Origin: CAKOSP01 sp964369845
GTDB taxonomy: Bacteria > Bacillota_I > Bacilli_A > RF39 > UBA660
Assembly (NCBI GenBank): GCA_964369845.1
Contig: CAYJFJ010000001.1
Coordinates: forward strand, 46,643-110,642
Direction of reading: 5' to 3'
Length of the DNA stretch: 64,000 bases
Under the pieces are notes generated by a model. That model had not been told where the DNA came from, did no database searches, and saw only the letters and a program-made list of their open reading frames with translations. Every line of letters starts with the position of its first letter. The stretch's first letter is position 1. Made by a program: the position numbers and the translations under genes. Below are positions 17,078-26,833 of this stretch, piece by piece.

Positions 17078-19078
17078 ATGAAAAAATGCGATATAATAAT
17101 ACCAGTATATAATGCACCACAGTGGGTAAAACTATGTGTATTTGCTTTATTTGAAAACACTAATAACGATCTAATTAATAAAGTTATTATGGTTGATGAT
17201 TGTTCAAATAACAAAACAAAAAGTTTATTACAAAATTTAAAAAATAAATATTCTAAGATAGAAGTTATTACAAATGAAAAAAATTTAGGATTTGTAAAAA
17301 ATTGTAATTTAGCTTTTAAAAAAAGTAAAGCTGATTACGCCTTACTTTTAAATACTGATTGTTTAGTTTCAAAAGGAACAATAGAAAAATTAATTGGTCA
17401 TTGTGAGGAAAATAAAGAAATTGGATTAATTTGCCCAATATCTTCAAACGCTGCGAATTTAACGTTAGATATTTTTCCAGGCTTTAATTATTCACAAATG
17501 AATGAGTTACTTGAAAGAAAATTCAAAGGTAAAACTTTTGATGCATGTACAGTAGTAGGTAATTGTTTGTTAATAACAAAAAAATGTTTAGAAGAAGTAG
17601 GATATCTTGATGAAATATACGGAACTGGATATGGAGAAGAGACAGATTATCAATTTAAAGCTATGAGTAAAGGTTTTGAAGCGAAGGTAGCAGTTGATAC
17701 ATACGTATTCCATAAATCAGAAGTATCATTTGGTACAAGTAAAGAAAAGCAAGAAAAATTAAATAAAAATAGAGAAATATTCTTTTCTAGATATGGTGAA
17801 GAATATAATCAATTAAGTAAAATTTATGAAAAAAATGATCCAATAAAATTCATACTAGAAAATATTACTGAAGAAGATAGAAAACCAAATGTCGAAACAG
17901 CATTTTACCTTACTGATTTAGTTCAAAATGCTGGTGGAGTACATATAATAGTAGATTTAATAAATTATTTAGCAATTAAAAATGTGTCAGCCAATATTAT
18001 ATGTAATAATGTAACTAATTATAAAGAAATAATGTTGTTTTCTCCTTTAGATATAAAAAAATACAAAGACTATGACATGGGGAAAATAGTAGCAACTATT
18101 TTTGCCTCAGTATTCTTAGCTAAAAAGATATCTAAAGAAAAAAATATACCTCTATTATATTTTGTACAAGGTTATGAAACATTATTCGAAAATGGATATG
18201 TATATGGTAATGTAGAATTAACATATAAAGTAGCCGACAATATTTTAACAATATCCGATTATTTGAAAAATGAAATGAAAGAAAATTTCATGGTAGAATC
18301 CGAAGTAATAAGTAATGGTATAAACTATGATTTATTATACGAAAAAAGAAGTAATAAAAAAGTTAATAAGATAGCGTTAATTTTAAGAAACAATGTTATG
18401 AAAGGTGACTGGATATTGCTTGATGTAATAAAAAAACTTACTAATCAAATAAAAAATGTTGAAATTAACATAATATATATGAGTGAATTCATTGAATTCC
18501 CGTATAATTTAAACGAATCAATCAAAGTTAATTTACACAAAGGACCTCTTACACGAGAAGAAATTTCAAATATATTAAGTGAAAGTGATATTTTCTTAGA
18601 TGCGAGTTTAAATGAAGGATTTGGTTTACTTCCATTAGAAGCAATGGCATCAGGATGTGTTCCTATTATATCTAATTCATTCGGAATAAATGAATATTTA
18701 AAAGATGGTGAGAATGGATTTATTATTAATGAAGTAAATCAACCAAATAAGTATGTAGAAAAGGTTAAATATTTAATCGATAATTCTTCAGAGTTTAAAA
18801 CAATAAGGGATAAATCACAAGAGACTGCAAAAGAGTTTGATTATGATACAAGAGTGTCAAAATATGCAAAGTATTTTTCTGGAAAATTTAAAATGAACAG
18901 TAAAGATATAAAATTAACAAAAGAAGAAAAAAGTAAAATAGAATATAAAGAAAAAGAAGAAATTTTAGTAAATAATACAAATAGAAAAATTAAATTTATT
19001 GCTAAATTAATACCTAATAGATTTAAAAATTTATTAAAGAGAGTTATAACAAAATTATATAATATGTATAGTCATTAA
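17078..19078 (+). CDS. Two-domain glycosyltransferase (GT2 + GT4)
   Basis: 666 residues. The N-terminal ~260 residues are a GT2-type domain (CDIIIPVYNAPQWVKLCVFAL, DDCSNN, NEKNLGFVKNCNLA, the LLLNTDC acceptor of the DxD position, YGEETDYQFKA). Residues about 290-600 are a GT4-type domain with FLDASLNEGFGLLPLEAMASG near the C-terminus, the typical E-x7-E region. Two catalytic domains suggest that two sugars are added by one polypeptide. A basic C-terminal tail ends FKNLLKRVITKLYNMYSH and could sit on the membrane. AGGAGG RBS. Confidence 0.88.
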   Translation: MKKCDIIIPVYNAPQWVKLCVFALFENTNNDLINKVIMVDDCSNNKTKSLLQNLKNKYSKIEVITNEKNLGFVKNCNLAFKKSKADYALLLNTDCLVSKGTIEKLIGHCEENKEIGLICPISSNAANLTLDIFPGFNYSQMNELLERKFKGKTFDACTVVGNCLLITKKCLEEVGYLDEIYGTGYGEETDYQFKAMSKGFEAKVAVDTYVFHKSEVSFGTSKEKQEKLNKNREIFFSRYGEEYNQLSKIYEKNDPIKFILENITEEDRKPNVETAFYLTDLVQNAGGVHIIVDLINYLAIKNVSANIICNNVTNYKEIMLFSPLDIKKYKDYDMGKIVATIFASVFLAKKISKEKNIPLLYFVQGYETLFENGYVYGNVELTYKVADNILTISDYLKNEMKENFMVESEVISNGINYDLLYEKRSNKKVNKIALILRNNVMKGDWILLDVIKKLTNQIKNVEINIIYMSEFIEFPYNLNESIKVNLHKGPLTREEISNILSESDIFLDASLNEGFGLLPLEAMASGCVPIISNSFGINEYLKDGENGFIINEVNQPNKYVEKVKYLIDNSSEFKTIRDKSQETAKEFDYDTRVSKYAKYFSGKFKMNSKDIKLTKEEKSKIEYKEKEEILVNNTNRKIKFIAKLIPNRFKNLLKRVITKLYNMYSH

Positions 19079-19097
19079 GGGGAGTTAGAGAGGAAAT

Positions 19098-21098
19098 ATG
19101 AAAAGTAGTTATCAAGAATTAATAAAAATAACAAATAAAATAGTTAATAGTAAAAAAATGCAAAATATTTTACTTGTTGATTTTGAAAATTCAAAAGAAA
19201 TAAAAAAAGAATTAGAAGGCAAAAATATAGAAGAAATTACGACTTTAGAAATTGTAAAAAACAAAAAAAGTTCTAAAGTAGATCTAATTATAATCAATGA
19301 TGAAAATGGTGATTATTTATTAGATTCAAAAGAAATATACGATGAATTAAACAAAGTTACTGAAAACATTTTAATAATTAAAAGTGATAAACAAATTAAG
19401 GAATCTGAAGTATATAATTTAAGTGAAATACTAAAATATTTAGGAAAGTTAAAATTTTTCATTAATCATAAATATGCCGAAGGAGATTCAAATAAAAGAA
19501 TAATGTACTTTTCAAAAAGTACATCTATAGAAAATGCGATTATAGAAAATGAAATCAATCTTTTTACTAAAGAAGTAAAAGATAATAATTTAGTTAATAG
19601 TAATTCAACAGATTTAGAATTAGCTAAAGTGAAGATAATCAAACAAGAAAAAATGCTAGAAAGTAAAGAAAATGAAGCAATAGATAAGAGTAATGTAATA
19701 AAACTTTTAGAAAATACACTTCATAATGAAAGATACAATGCTAATTTGTTACAAGTGAATTTAAATAATATAATAAATTCAGCATCATGGAAGATAACTA
19801 GACCTTTAAGGGTATCATCAAGAATTGTTAGAAAATTTTTCGGAATGAACACATATAAGAAAAAATTTATTAAGTATGATGGCCATGTTAGTAACGAAGT
19901 GAGTATTAATAATTTAAACAAAGAGAAAACAGTAGATAGCTTAATAGAAGAAATGATAGGTCATCCAACAGACCTTATTAAAAGTTTGTTTTTGCCTAAT
20001 CTAAAAGAAAAAAGATTGAATATAGTAATAGATTCTTTAAATAAAAACAGTCTTTTGGGAGGAGTAGCAACTGCACTTGTTGTGGCTACTGAATTTGCAA
20101 AAAAAGAAAATATAACTTTAAGAATTATTACAAGAAATGAAAACATTAATCCAATGGACTATGTAAATATAATGAGTATATTAGATGTTAAAACGCCTAA
20201 TAAAGTTGAATATTTTTCAGATTACAACAGAAAAAATGAAGAAAATACAAAAAAACTAGAAATAGGAAACAATGATATTTTTATGGCGACTAGTTGGTGG
20301 AGTGCAAAAGCAATTAAAAAAACATCAATAAGAAAAAAATTCTACTATATAATACAAGAAATAGAAACATATTTTTATCCACATGGAGATAATCATTTAG
20401 AAGTGAAAAAAATAATGAATGATACAGATATTGATTTTATAGTTAATAGTAAATATTTATGGGATTACTTTTGTGCAAATGAGCCAAATATCACAAATAA
20501 CGGAGTTTACTTTAATCCTGTATTCAGTAAAAAACTGTACTCTCCTGCGAGGATGGTTGAAAAAGGTAAAAAAACTTTATTCTTTTATGCAAGAATTCAA
20601 AATCCAAGAAACTTATTCTTAACAGGTATTAAACTTTTAGATGAAGGAATAAAAAGAGGTATTATAAATACAAAAGAATGGGATATCTGTTTTGCTGGTC
20701 AAGATACACCAAGTTTTACTTTTTGTGATGGTTCAAGTCCAAAACAACTGGGGCTTATGGATTGGAAAGCGTATGGTGAATTTTTGAAAACAGTGGATGT
20801 AGCCTTAAGTTTAATGTACACTCCACATCCGAGTTACCCTCCGTTTGACGTAGCTGCTAGCGGTGGTGTTGTATTATCAAACAAATGTGCTAATAAGCAG
20901 AAATTTATCGAAAGTGATAATGTTATACTTAGTGAACTTGATATAGAATCTTTAGTGGAAAATCTTGAAAAAGCAATGAAATTAGCATTAAATGATAAAG
21001 AAAGACAAATTAATTTTGAAAATAACAAAATTTGTACAAATTGGGATGAAAGTTTAAAGGATACTTTGAACTTTATGGAGAATAAGTACAATGTATAA
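19098..21098 (+). CDS. WsaF-like rhamnosyltransferase with N-terminal extension
   Basis: 666 residues. The N-terminal ~140 residues are a small Rossmann-like domain of unknown role, followed by a coiled coil (about 170-225) and the short motif NSASWKITRPLR often seen in multidomain glycan enzymes. Residues about 300-660 match the WsaF-type rhamnosyltransferase pattern: NSLLGGVATALVVA, FYYIIQEIETYFYPHGD, FFYARIQNPRNLFLTGIKLL and LSLMYTPHPSYPPFDVAASG. WsaF acts in S-layer glycan synthesis, using dTDP-rhamnose; rmlA and rmlC upstream fit. It overlaps the next gene by 8 bp. Confidence 0.82.
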   Translation: MKSSYQELIKITNKIVNSKKMQNILLVDFENSKEIKKELEGKNIEEITTLEIVKNKKSSKVDLIIINDENGDYLLDSKEIYDELNKVTENILIIKSDKQIKESEVYNLSEILKYLGKLKFFINHKYAEGDSNKRIMYFSKSTSIENAIIENEINLFTKEVKDNNLVNSNSTDLELAKVKIIKQEKMLESKENEAIDKSNVIKLLENTLHNERYNANLLQVNLNNIINSASWKITRPLRVSSRIVRKFFGMNTYKKKFIKYDGHVSNEVSINNLNKEKTVDSLIEEMIGHPTDLIKSLFLPNLKEKRLNIVIDSLNKNSLLGGVATALVVATEFAKKENITLRIITRNENINPMDYVNIMSILDVKTPNKVEYFSDYNRKNEENTKKLEIGNNDIFMATSWWSAKAIKKTSIRKKFYYIIQEIETYFYPHGDNHLEVKKIMNDTDIDFIVNSKYLWDYFCANEPNITNNGVYFNPVFSKKLYSPARMVEKGKKTLFFYARIQNPRNLFLTGIKLLDEGIKRGIINTKEWDICFAGQDTPSFTFCDGSSPKQLGLMDWKAYGEFLKTVDVALSLMYTPHPSYPPFDVAASGGVVLSNKCANKQKFIESDNVILSELDIESLVENLEKAMKLALNDKERQINFENNKICTNWDESLKDTLNFMENKYNV

Positions 21099-22272
21099 AA
21101 TAAATATTGATAAAGATTATAACTCTGAACCTTGGAATGTTGATGCTATAAAAAGATTTAGTTCGGTATTAAATGAATTGAAATGGGGTAAAAAGATATC
21201 AATAACATTATACGATGAACCTGATACATCTACATTTAGATATCGAGGATATAATATAATGCAATATAGTAAGTTAAGTGAAAAATGGCATTCTGATTAT
21301 TTTTTTGCAAGTGAACTAGAATACGTTTATGATTTATTAGATAAAATTTCAAATATCAAAATCACAAGAATGAAATGGACAAATCAGTTAAATAATTTAA
21401 TAGCAGTAGCAAAATCTAAAGGTGTAAAAATTTTGTTTGATGTTGATGATAGAGTTTTTGATGTGGAATATCTTCCTATTTTAGCGAATTCACTTTCGTT
21501 AAATTTTGAAAATGAATCTACAAGAGATATATGGTTTGCAAACGTGGCTAGAATAGGATTAAGTGCATCCCTAGCGGATGGATTTATTACAACAAATGAT
21601 TTTTTAGGGAGAGCACTTGAGCAAAAGTATAATAAACCATATAAATGTATAATTAACTCTTTAAATAAAGAACAAATCGAAATATCTGAAAAATTATGTC
21701 AGATTAAGAAGTTATCGGAAAAAAATGGAAAATTCACAATTGGATATTTCAGTGGATCACCATCCCATAAACAAGATTTTTTAGTTGTGCATAAAGAAAT
21801 TGAAAAAATATTAGAAAAGTATACACAAATAGAATTAGTAGTAGTGGGTTTTATGGAGTTTCCACCATATTTTCAAAAATACTTAGATAATGGACAAATT
21901 AGATTTATACCATTAGTAGATTTTATTGAACTACAAAAATTAGTGGCAGAAGTAGATTTGAATATCGTGCCATTAGAAGTTAATGACTTTACTAATTGCA
22001 AATCAGAATTAAAATTCTTTGAAGCAGCTATAGTAGATACTGTTACAATAGCTGCTCCTATTTTTACTTATTCAAATATAATTAGAAATGAAGAAAATGG
22101 TTTTATATGTAACCCAGGGGAATGGTTTGAAACAATAGAAAATATATTCTTAAACAAATACGATTTAAAAAGTATAATTTTAGAAGCAAAAAAGGATTCC
22201 ATAACTAAATATAGTGGAATTAATTTTATAAATCAAATAGAAGAAGCATACAATTTCTTTGATGAGTTATAA
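21091..22272 (+). CDS. GT4-like glycosyltransferase
   Basis: 393 residues. After an N-terminal region with TFRYRGYNIMQY and KILFDVDDRVFD (a pattern common in GT4 enzymes of glycan clusters), the C-terminal half has IGYFSGSPSHKQDF, the nucleotide-sugar-binding opening, and VDLNIVPLEVNDFTNCKSELKFFEAA, where the usual E-x7-E stands as KSELKFFE. Overlap with the upstream gene by 8 bp shows translational coupling. Donor and acceptor sugars cannot be read from the sequence. Confidence 0.85.
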   Translation: MYKINIDKDYNSEPWNVDAIKRFSSVLNELKWGKKISITLYDEPDTSTFRYRGYNIMQYSKLSEKWHSDYFFASELEYVYDLLDKISNIKITRMKWTNQLNNLIAVAKSKGVKILFDVDDRVFDVEYLPILANSLSLNFENESTRDIWFANVARIGLSASLADGFITTNDFLGRALEQKYNKPYKCIINSLNKEQIEISEKLCQIKKLSEKNGKFTIGYFSGSPSHKQDFLVVHKEIEKILEKYTQIELVVVGFMEFPPYFQKYLDNGQIRFIPLVDFIELQKLVAEVDLNIVPLEVNDFTNCKSELKFFEAAIVDTVTIAAPIFTYSNIIRNEENGFICNPGEWFETIENIFLNKYDLKSIILEAKKDSITKYSGINFINQIEEAYNFFDEL

Positions 22273-22290
22273 AATCATATAGGAGAAAAA

Positions 22291-23340
22291 ATGGCTATAG
22301 CTAATGACCTTAATAACAAATTAAGTTTAATAAATAAAGAAAATGCATATTGTGTTGGAGAAAATACAATAGATTTAAATGTGAAAAACAATTCACATAC
22401 AATGATAGTAGAAAATATAAAAAAAGGTTCAGTAGTGCTTGATGTAGGATGTGCTGCAGGCATATTAGGTAAATATCTAGGTAAAGAACATGAATGTACC
22501 ATTGATGGAATAGACTTCGATAATAAAGCACTAGAGGTAGCAAAAAATGGTGGAGGTTATGATAACCTCTACAATAAAAACATAGAAAATGAAGAAGATT
22601 TTAAGTATTTAAAAAGCAAAAAAAGAATTTACGATTATATAATCTTTGCAGATGTATTAGAGCATACAATCAACCCAATAAACTTAATATATAAATTCGG
22701 AGAATTTCTAAGGATGGATGGCGAAATATTAGTTAGTTTACCAAATTTTGCGCATTACGATGTTTTGTTAAATTTATTAAATGGAACATTTAATTATTCA
22801 GAAAATGGAATTTTAGATAATACACATTTAAGATTTTTCACCAATGATTCATTTATAGATTATATAAAAAATTCTAAAAGAAAAGAAAATTTTGTATTTG
22901 AAATAAAAAATATTGGTAAAAATTATTTAAGCAATACTGAACTAGATGATAAATATCCAGAACTAATAAAATATCTGTCAGATAATAAAGATTATAATGC
23001 ATTTCAAAATCTTTTTGTTTTAACCAAAGTTAATAAAACAAAAAAAGTTATAGAAAAAAAAGAAAGAAAAAAAGATTATGTGTTAAAGTTAAATGAAGTC
23101 ATTAAAAATTATGAAAGAATCTTAACAGACTTAGAAGCCGAAAAATCTGAAAATATTCTTTTAAAAGAAAATATAGATGTTTTAAATGATAAATTAAAAC
23201 AATCGGAAAAATCATTTGAAAAGTTACAAAAGTTGAATGAAAAAATAGAAGAAGATATTACTAAAATATATAATTCGAAAAGCTGGAAAATTACCAAACC
23301 GTTAAGAAAATTTATAGATATTTTTAGAAAAACAAAATAA
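22291..23340 (+). CDS. SAM-dependent methyltransferase with coiled-coil C-terminus
   Basis: 349 residues. Residues about 35-230 are a class I methyltransferase: VVLDVGCAAGILGKYLG (motif I), GIDFDNKALEVAK (motif II), YDYIIFADVLEHTINP (motif IV) and LVSLPNFAHYD. A long coiled coil (about 260-325) leads to the tail NSKSWKITKPLRKFIDIFRK, nearly the same motif as in the WsaF-like enzyme. Methylation of the non-reducing end caps some ABC-exported glycans; such a role is plausible because the operon has a Wzm/Wzt exporter, but it is inference. Last gene of the operon, followed by a terminator. Confidence 0.86.
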   Translation: MAIANDLNNKLSLINKENAYCVGENTIDLNVKNNSHTMIVENIKKGSVVLDVGCAAGILGKYLGKEHECTIDGIDFDNKALEVAKNGGGYDNLYNKNIENEEDFKYLKSKKRIYDYIIFADVLEHTINPINLIYKFGEFLRMDGEILVSLPNFAHYDVLLNLLNGTFNYSENGILDNTHLRFFTNDSFIDYIKNSKRKENFVFEIKNIGKNYLSNTELDDKYPELIKYLSDNKDYNAFQNLFVLTKVNKTKKVIEKKERKKDYVLKLNEVIKNYERILTDLEAEKSENILLKENIDVLNDKLKQSEKSFEKLQKLNEKIEEDITKIYNSKSWKITKPLRKFIDIFRKTK

Positions 23341-23342
23341 GC

Positions 23343-23368
23343 AAATTCAGTTAATCTGAATTTTTTTG
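23343..23368 (+). terminator. Terminator after the methyltransferase gene
   Basis: AAATTCAG and CTGAATTT pair around TTAAT, followed by a T-run. Confidence 0.75.
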
Positions 23369-23425
23369 TTGAAATAACTTGAAATGTAAAAGAATATATA
23401 GTAATCTTAAAAAAAGGAGTATATT

Positions 23426-24811
23426 ATGTTATTTTCGACAACAATATTTATTTATATATTTTTACCAATAGTATTAATAGGATACTATTTAATAAATCCT
23501 AAGTTTAGAAATTTATTTTTATTGATTTCATCATTAGTATTTTATGCATATGGGGAACCTAAATTTGTGTTTATAATGATAACATCTATTTTAATAAACT
23601 ACATTATGGGATTAATTATAAACTATTTTTCCAATAGTAAAAATTATATAAGAAGAATAGTATTATTCATTTCATTAGCACTTAATATAGGTTTATTAGT
23701 TTATTATAAATATATAGATTTCATAATAGTTAATTTTAATGAATTATTTAATAGTAATTTTAATTTGTTAAATATTATTTTGCCCATAGGAATTTCTTTT
23801 TTTACATTCCAAGGAATGTCTTATTTAATAGATTTGCACTGGAAAAAATATGATGTTCAAAAAAACATTGTAAATTTAGCTTTATATATAGCTTTATTTC
23901 CTCAATTAATTGCAGGACCTATAGTAAGATATAAAGATGTAAATGAACAAATAGTAAAAAGAAAGCATACAATAGATAAATTTTCTGTAGGTATTAAAAG
24001 ATTTATTATAGGTTTAAGTAAAAAAATAATAATAGCTAACACTTTTGCTATTATTGCAGATAATGTATTTAATAATCCAGTAAATGAAACATCACTTGCG
24101 TGGATCGGTATATTAGCATACGCTATTCAAATATATTTTGACTTTTCAGGGTATTCAGACATGGCAATTGGACTAGGGAAAATGTTTGGTTTTGACTTTT
24201 TAGAAAATTTTAATTACCCTTATATCTCAACATCTATCACAAACTTTTGGAGAAGGTGGCATATTTCATTATCTTCTTGGTTTAAAGACTACATTTACAT
24301 ACCACTTGGAGGTAGTAAAAAAGGCAATGTGTATTTTAATTTGAGCATAGTTTTTTTAGTTACAGGACTGTGGCACGGAGCTTCTTGGACATTTATTTTA
24401 TGGGGTATATGGCACGGAATGTTTATAATAATAGAAAGATTATTGAAAAAATTCAAGTTTAAAATTTTTACACCTATAAAATTATTTTATACTTTAATTA
24501 TAGTATTAATAGGATGGGTATTATTTAGATCTAGCTCGCTAGAGTACGCAGTGAACTATATAAAATTAATGTTTGATATAAGTAGTTTTTCTCCGGATAC
24601 AAATACATTATTAATTATGAAAGAAAACATTACTATATTTATAATAGCAATATTAAGTGCTACTCCTATAATTAAAAAAATATCAGATAAATTTAGTGGA
24701 AAAGACATTTTATATGGAATTGAGACGTTTATATATATAATTTTGTTTATAATAAATATAACATTTATAGTAACAAGTCAGTATAATCCATTTATATATT
24801 TCAATTTTTAG
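23426..24811 (+). CDS. MBOAT-family O-acyltransferase (AlgI/DltB-like)
   Basis: 461 residues with about 10-12 membrane helices. Family motifs: LPIGISFFTFQGMSYLID, LFPQLIAGPIVRYKD, IYFDFSGYSDMAIGLGKMFG, NFWRRWHISLSSWFKDYIYIPLGG and the catalytic His in GLWHGASWTFILWGIWHG. MBOAT proteins of this type carry acetyl groups across the membrane for polysaccharide O-acetylation. The next gene encodes the matching AlgJ/AlgX-like protein, so the two probably O-acetylate the surface glycan. RBS AAGGAG. Confidence 0.93.
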   Translation: MLFSTTIFIYIFLPIVLIGYYLINPKFRNLFLLISSLVFYAYGEPKFVFIMITSILINYIMGLIINYFSNSKNYIRRIVLFISLALNIGLLVYYKYIDFIIVNFNELFNSNFNLLNIILPIGISFFTFQGMSYLIDLHWKKYDVQKNIVNLALYIALFPQLIAGPIVRYKDVNEQIVKRKHTIDKFSVGIKRFIIGLSKKIIIANTFAIIADNVFNNPVNETSLAWIGILAYAIQIYFDFSGYSDMAIGLGKMFGFDFLENFNYPYISTSITNFWRRWHISLSSWFKDYIYIPLGGSKKGNVYFNLSIVFLVTGLWHGASWTFILWGIWHGMFIIIERLLKKFKFKIFTPIKLFYTLIIVLIGWVLFRSSSLEYAVNYIKLMFDISSFSPDTNTLLIMKENITIFIIAILSATPIIKKISDKFSGKDILYGIETFIYIILFIINITFIVTSQYNPFIYFNF

Positions 24812-24823
24812 AAAGGAAAACTT

Positions 24824-25921
24824 ATGATAAAAAGAATATGTAATATTTTTCTAATTTTTTCATTTTTTATGATTATGATAGTACCAATGGTTTATGTAAA
24901 CAGAGTAAATGGTGAAGTATTAGAATACGAACAAAGAGTATCAACAGATTTTCCTGTTATTTTTAATGAAGCAGGAGAATTCGTATTTGAATTTCATGAT
25001 TTAGAACTGTGGCTTAATGATAATTTAGGTTTTAGAAATGAGTTTGTAAAAATGAATTCATTTCTTCAAACAGAAATTCTGAAAAAGTCTCCGGTAGATT
25101 TAGTATATATAGGGCTTGATGGTTGGTTATTTTACACAGGAGATAATAATCTATTATTAAACGATCCCAAAAATAATATAACTGAAGAAGAACTAAATGT
25201 TATAGAAAAAAATCAACTTGAATTAATAAAATATTTTGAGTCTAAAGATATTGAATATTATTTATTAGTTCCACCTAGTAAAGTATCTGTTTATCCCGAA
25301 TACATTTTTCCAAATGAAAAAATAAAGAAAACAAACACAGATATAATTTATAATTACTTAAACGAAGCTGATATAAAAAATATGATTGATTTAAAATCTT
25401 CGTTAATAGATGAAAAAAACAACGAACAATTATATTTCAAAACAGATACACACTGGACATATTATGCTTCATATATAGCGTATACTGATATACATGATCG
25501 ATTTGTGGAAGATAAAATTATAGATTCTGATGTTAAACAAATCGAACTTTATTCGGATACTTACCTAGGTGATATGAATTATATGTTAAGTAAAAATGAA
25601 ACAAAAGATTTAGAAGAATTTAATAATGTAAAAATATTAAATTCAAAGGCAGACGTAAATGAAGAATATGAAAAAAAATATGAATTAGATATACAATATT
25701 TAAATAATGATAAAAAGTTAGATAACATATTATTATATGGTGATAGTTTTATATACTCCTCTAAATTAGGAACCTTACTAGCGGAACATTTTTATGAAAC
25801 AACGATATTAACTGAATACATAATAACCGATGAAGTTATAAATGAATATGACCCTGATGTTGTAATAATAGAAACTACAGAAAGACTATACGGAAGGCTA
25901 CTTAATATCATGCCACAATAG
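24824..25921 (+). CDS. AlgJ/AlgX-like SGNH-fold acetyltransferase partner
   Basis: 365 residues, one N-terminal membrane anchor (about 5-25). Features of the DHHW/AlgX-N family: FHDLELWLNDNLGFRNEFVKMN, the GLDGWLFYTGDNN turn, YYLLVPPSKVSVYPEYIFP, the catalytic TDTHWTYYASYIAY (Asp-His pair) and LLYGDSFIYSSKL (GDSF with the nucleophile Ser). It takes acetyl from the MBOAT partner, 12 bp upstream, and transfers it to glycan outside the cell. Complete in length and motifs. Confidence 0.9.
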   Translation: MIKRICNIFLIFSFFMIMIVPMVYVNRVNGEVLEYEQRVSTDFPVIFNEAGEFVFEFHDLELWLNDNLGFRNEFVKMNSFLQTEILKKSPVDLVYIGLDGWLFYTGDNNLLLNDPKNNITEEELNVIEKNQLELIKYFESKDIEYYLLVPPSKVSVYPEYIFPNEKIKKTNTDIIYNYLNEADIKNMIDLKSSLIDEKNNEQLYFKTDTHWTYYASYIAYTDIHDRFVEDKIIDSDVKQIELYSDTYLGDMNYMLSKNETKDLEEFNNVKILNSKADVNEEYEKKYELDIQYLNNDKKLDNILLYGDSFIYSSKLGTLLAEHFYETTILTEYIITDEVINEYDPDVVIIETTERLYGRLLNIMPQ

Positions 25922-25944
25922 AAAAATATGCTTCTCTATTTTTA
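25917..25944 (+). terminator. Weak terminator after the O-acetylation pair
   Basis: AATAGA and TCTATT pair around a 12-base loop, then TTTATT. The stem overlaps the stop codon. Confidence 0.4.
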
Positions 25945-25972
25945 TTGACAATAAATAAAATGGTAGTATAAT
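25945..25972 (+). promoter_or_regulatory. SigA promoter of the uracil-DNA glycosylase-like gene
   Basis: TTGACA at 25945-25950 and TATAAT at 25967-25972, 16-bp spacer, directly upstream of the RBS AAAGGAG. Confidence 0.7.
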
Positions 25973-25993
25973 ATCCTTGAAAAAGGAGAAAAT

Positions 25994-26773
25994 ATGAAGA
26001 ATATTTATAACGAGATGGTGTTCGAAGGAGTACCTAGAAAGCAAAGAGAAGAAATATTAAATTATATAAAAAATAGATATGAAGAGAATAAGATAATTTC
26101 ACCGTATATTGAAGATGTTTTTAAGTCTTATGAAATGATAGCATTAGAAGATGTAGATTTTATGCTTATGGGCAAAGACCCATTTAAAAGTTCTGATCTC
26201 GCAACTGGAAATGCATTTTCAGTTAAAGAAGGAGTGTATGAAACACCAGAGTATATTTTGAAAAAAATATGTGAAAACTTACCAGAGGATTATTTGGGTG
26301 AATTGGGAATTTCTAAAAGAAAAACTGTAAATTTTAATAAAGTAATAAGTACAGATTTAGACTATTTAAATCAACAAGGAGTTTTACTAACAAATCTTGC
26401 TTTAACATTAAGAAATAACGCGAAAAGAAAAAATACAGAAAAAGATTTAAGAATATGGTATGAAAATTTCACGAAATTTAAATTAGAAAAATTACTAAGT
26501 AGTGATAAACCATTTGCTTCAATAGTATGTGGAAGAGAAGCTAACGAATATTTAAATATGTTTTTAGAAAATCATAAATTAAGAGATGATAAATTAATAA
26601 TACAAGCTTCTCATCCTGCTTCAAATGGTAAACTTAAAAATTTAAATTGTGGAATACAATCATTTGACTCAACCGATTTTTCAGTACTACATGAATTTAT
26701 GTATGAGCATTTAGGGAGATATATAGATTTTACAAAGTCATTTGAAACTAAAAATGTAAGAACTAGAAAGTAA
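25994..26773 (+). CDS. Divergent uracil-DNA glycosylase superfamily protein
   Basis: 259 residues. The order of family-1 UDG motifs is recognisable: MLMGKDPFKSSDLATGNAFSV (canonical GQDPYH...GLAFSV), GVLLTNLALTLRNNA (canonical GVLLLNTVLTVR) and QASHPASNG (canonical HPSPLS). The catalytic Asp is Asp62 and the leucine-loop His is His207. Yet Gln, Tyr and His of GQDPYH are replaced by Lys, Phe and Lys, and PLS is missing, so substrate range may differ from Ung. It has its own promoter and terminator and stands alone inside the polysaccharide region. Confidence 0.8.
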   Translation: MKNIYNEMVFEGVPRKQREEILNYIKNRYEENKIISPYIEDVFKSYEMIALEDVDFMLMGKDPFKSSDLATGNAFSVKEGVYETPEYILKKICENLPEDYLGELGISKRKTVNFNKVISTDLDYLNQQGVLLTNLALTLRNNAKRKNTEKDLRIWYENFTKFKLEKLLSSDKPFASIVCGREANEYLNMFLENHKLRDDKLIIQASHPASNGKLKNLNCGIQSFDSTDFSVLHEFMYEHLGRYIDFTKSFETKNVRTRK

Positions 26774-26792
26774 TTAAATCAATTACTTTTTT
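26767..26792 (+). terminator. Terminator after the UDG-like gene
   Basis: AAGTAATT and AATTACTT pair around AAATC, followed by TTTT. Confidence 0.7.
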
Positions 26793-26833
26793 ATATTGCA
26801 TAATAATGTTATAATATCTTTAGGAGAATAAGT

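Noticed and set aside
17078..21098. Two consecutive glycosyltransferases of exactly 666 residues, possible duplication
   Set aside because: Domain order and motifs differ (GT2+GT4 against WsaF-like); equal length is coincidence.
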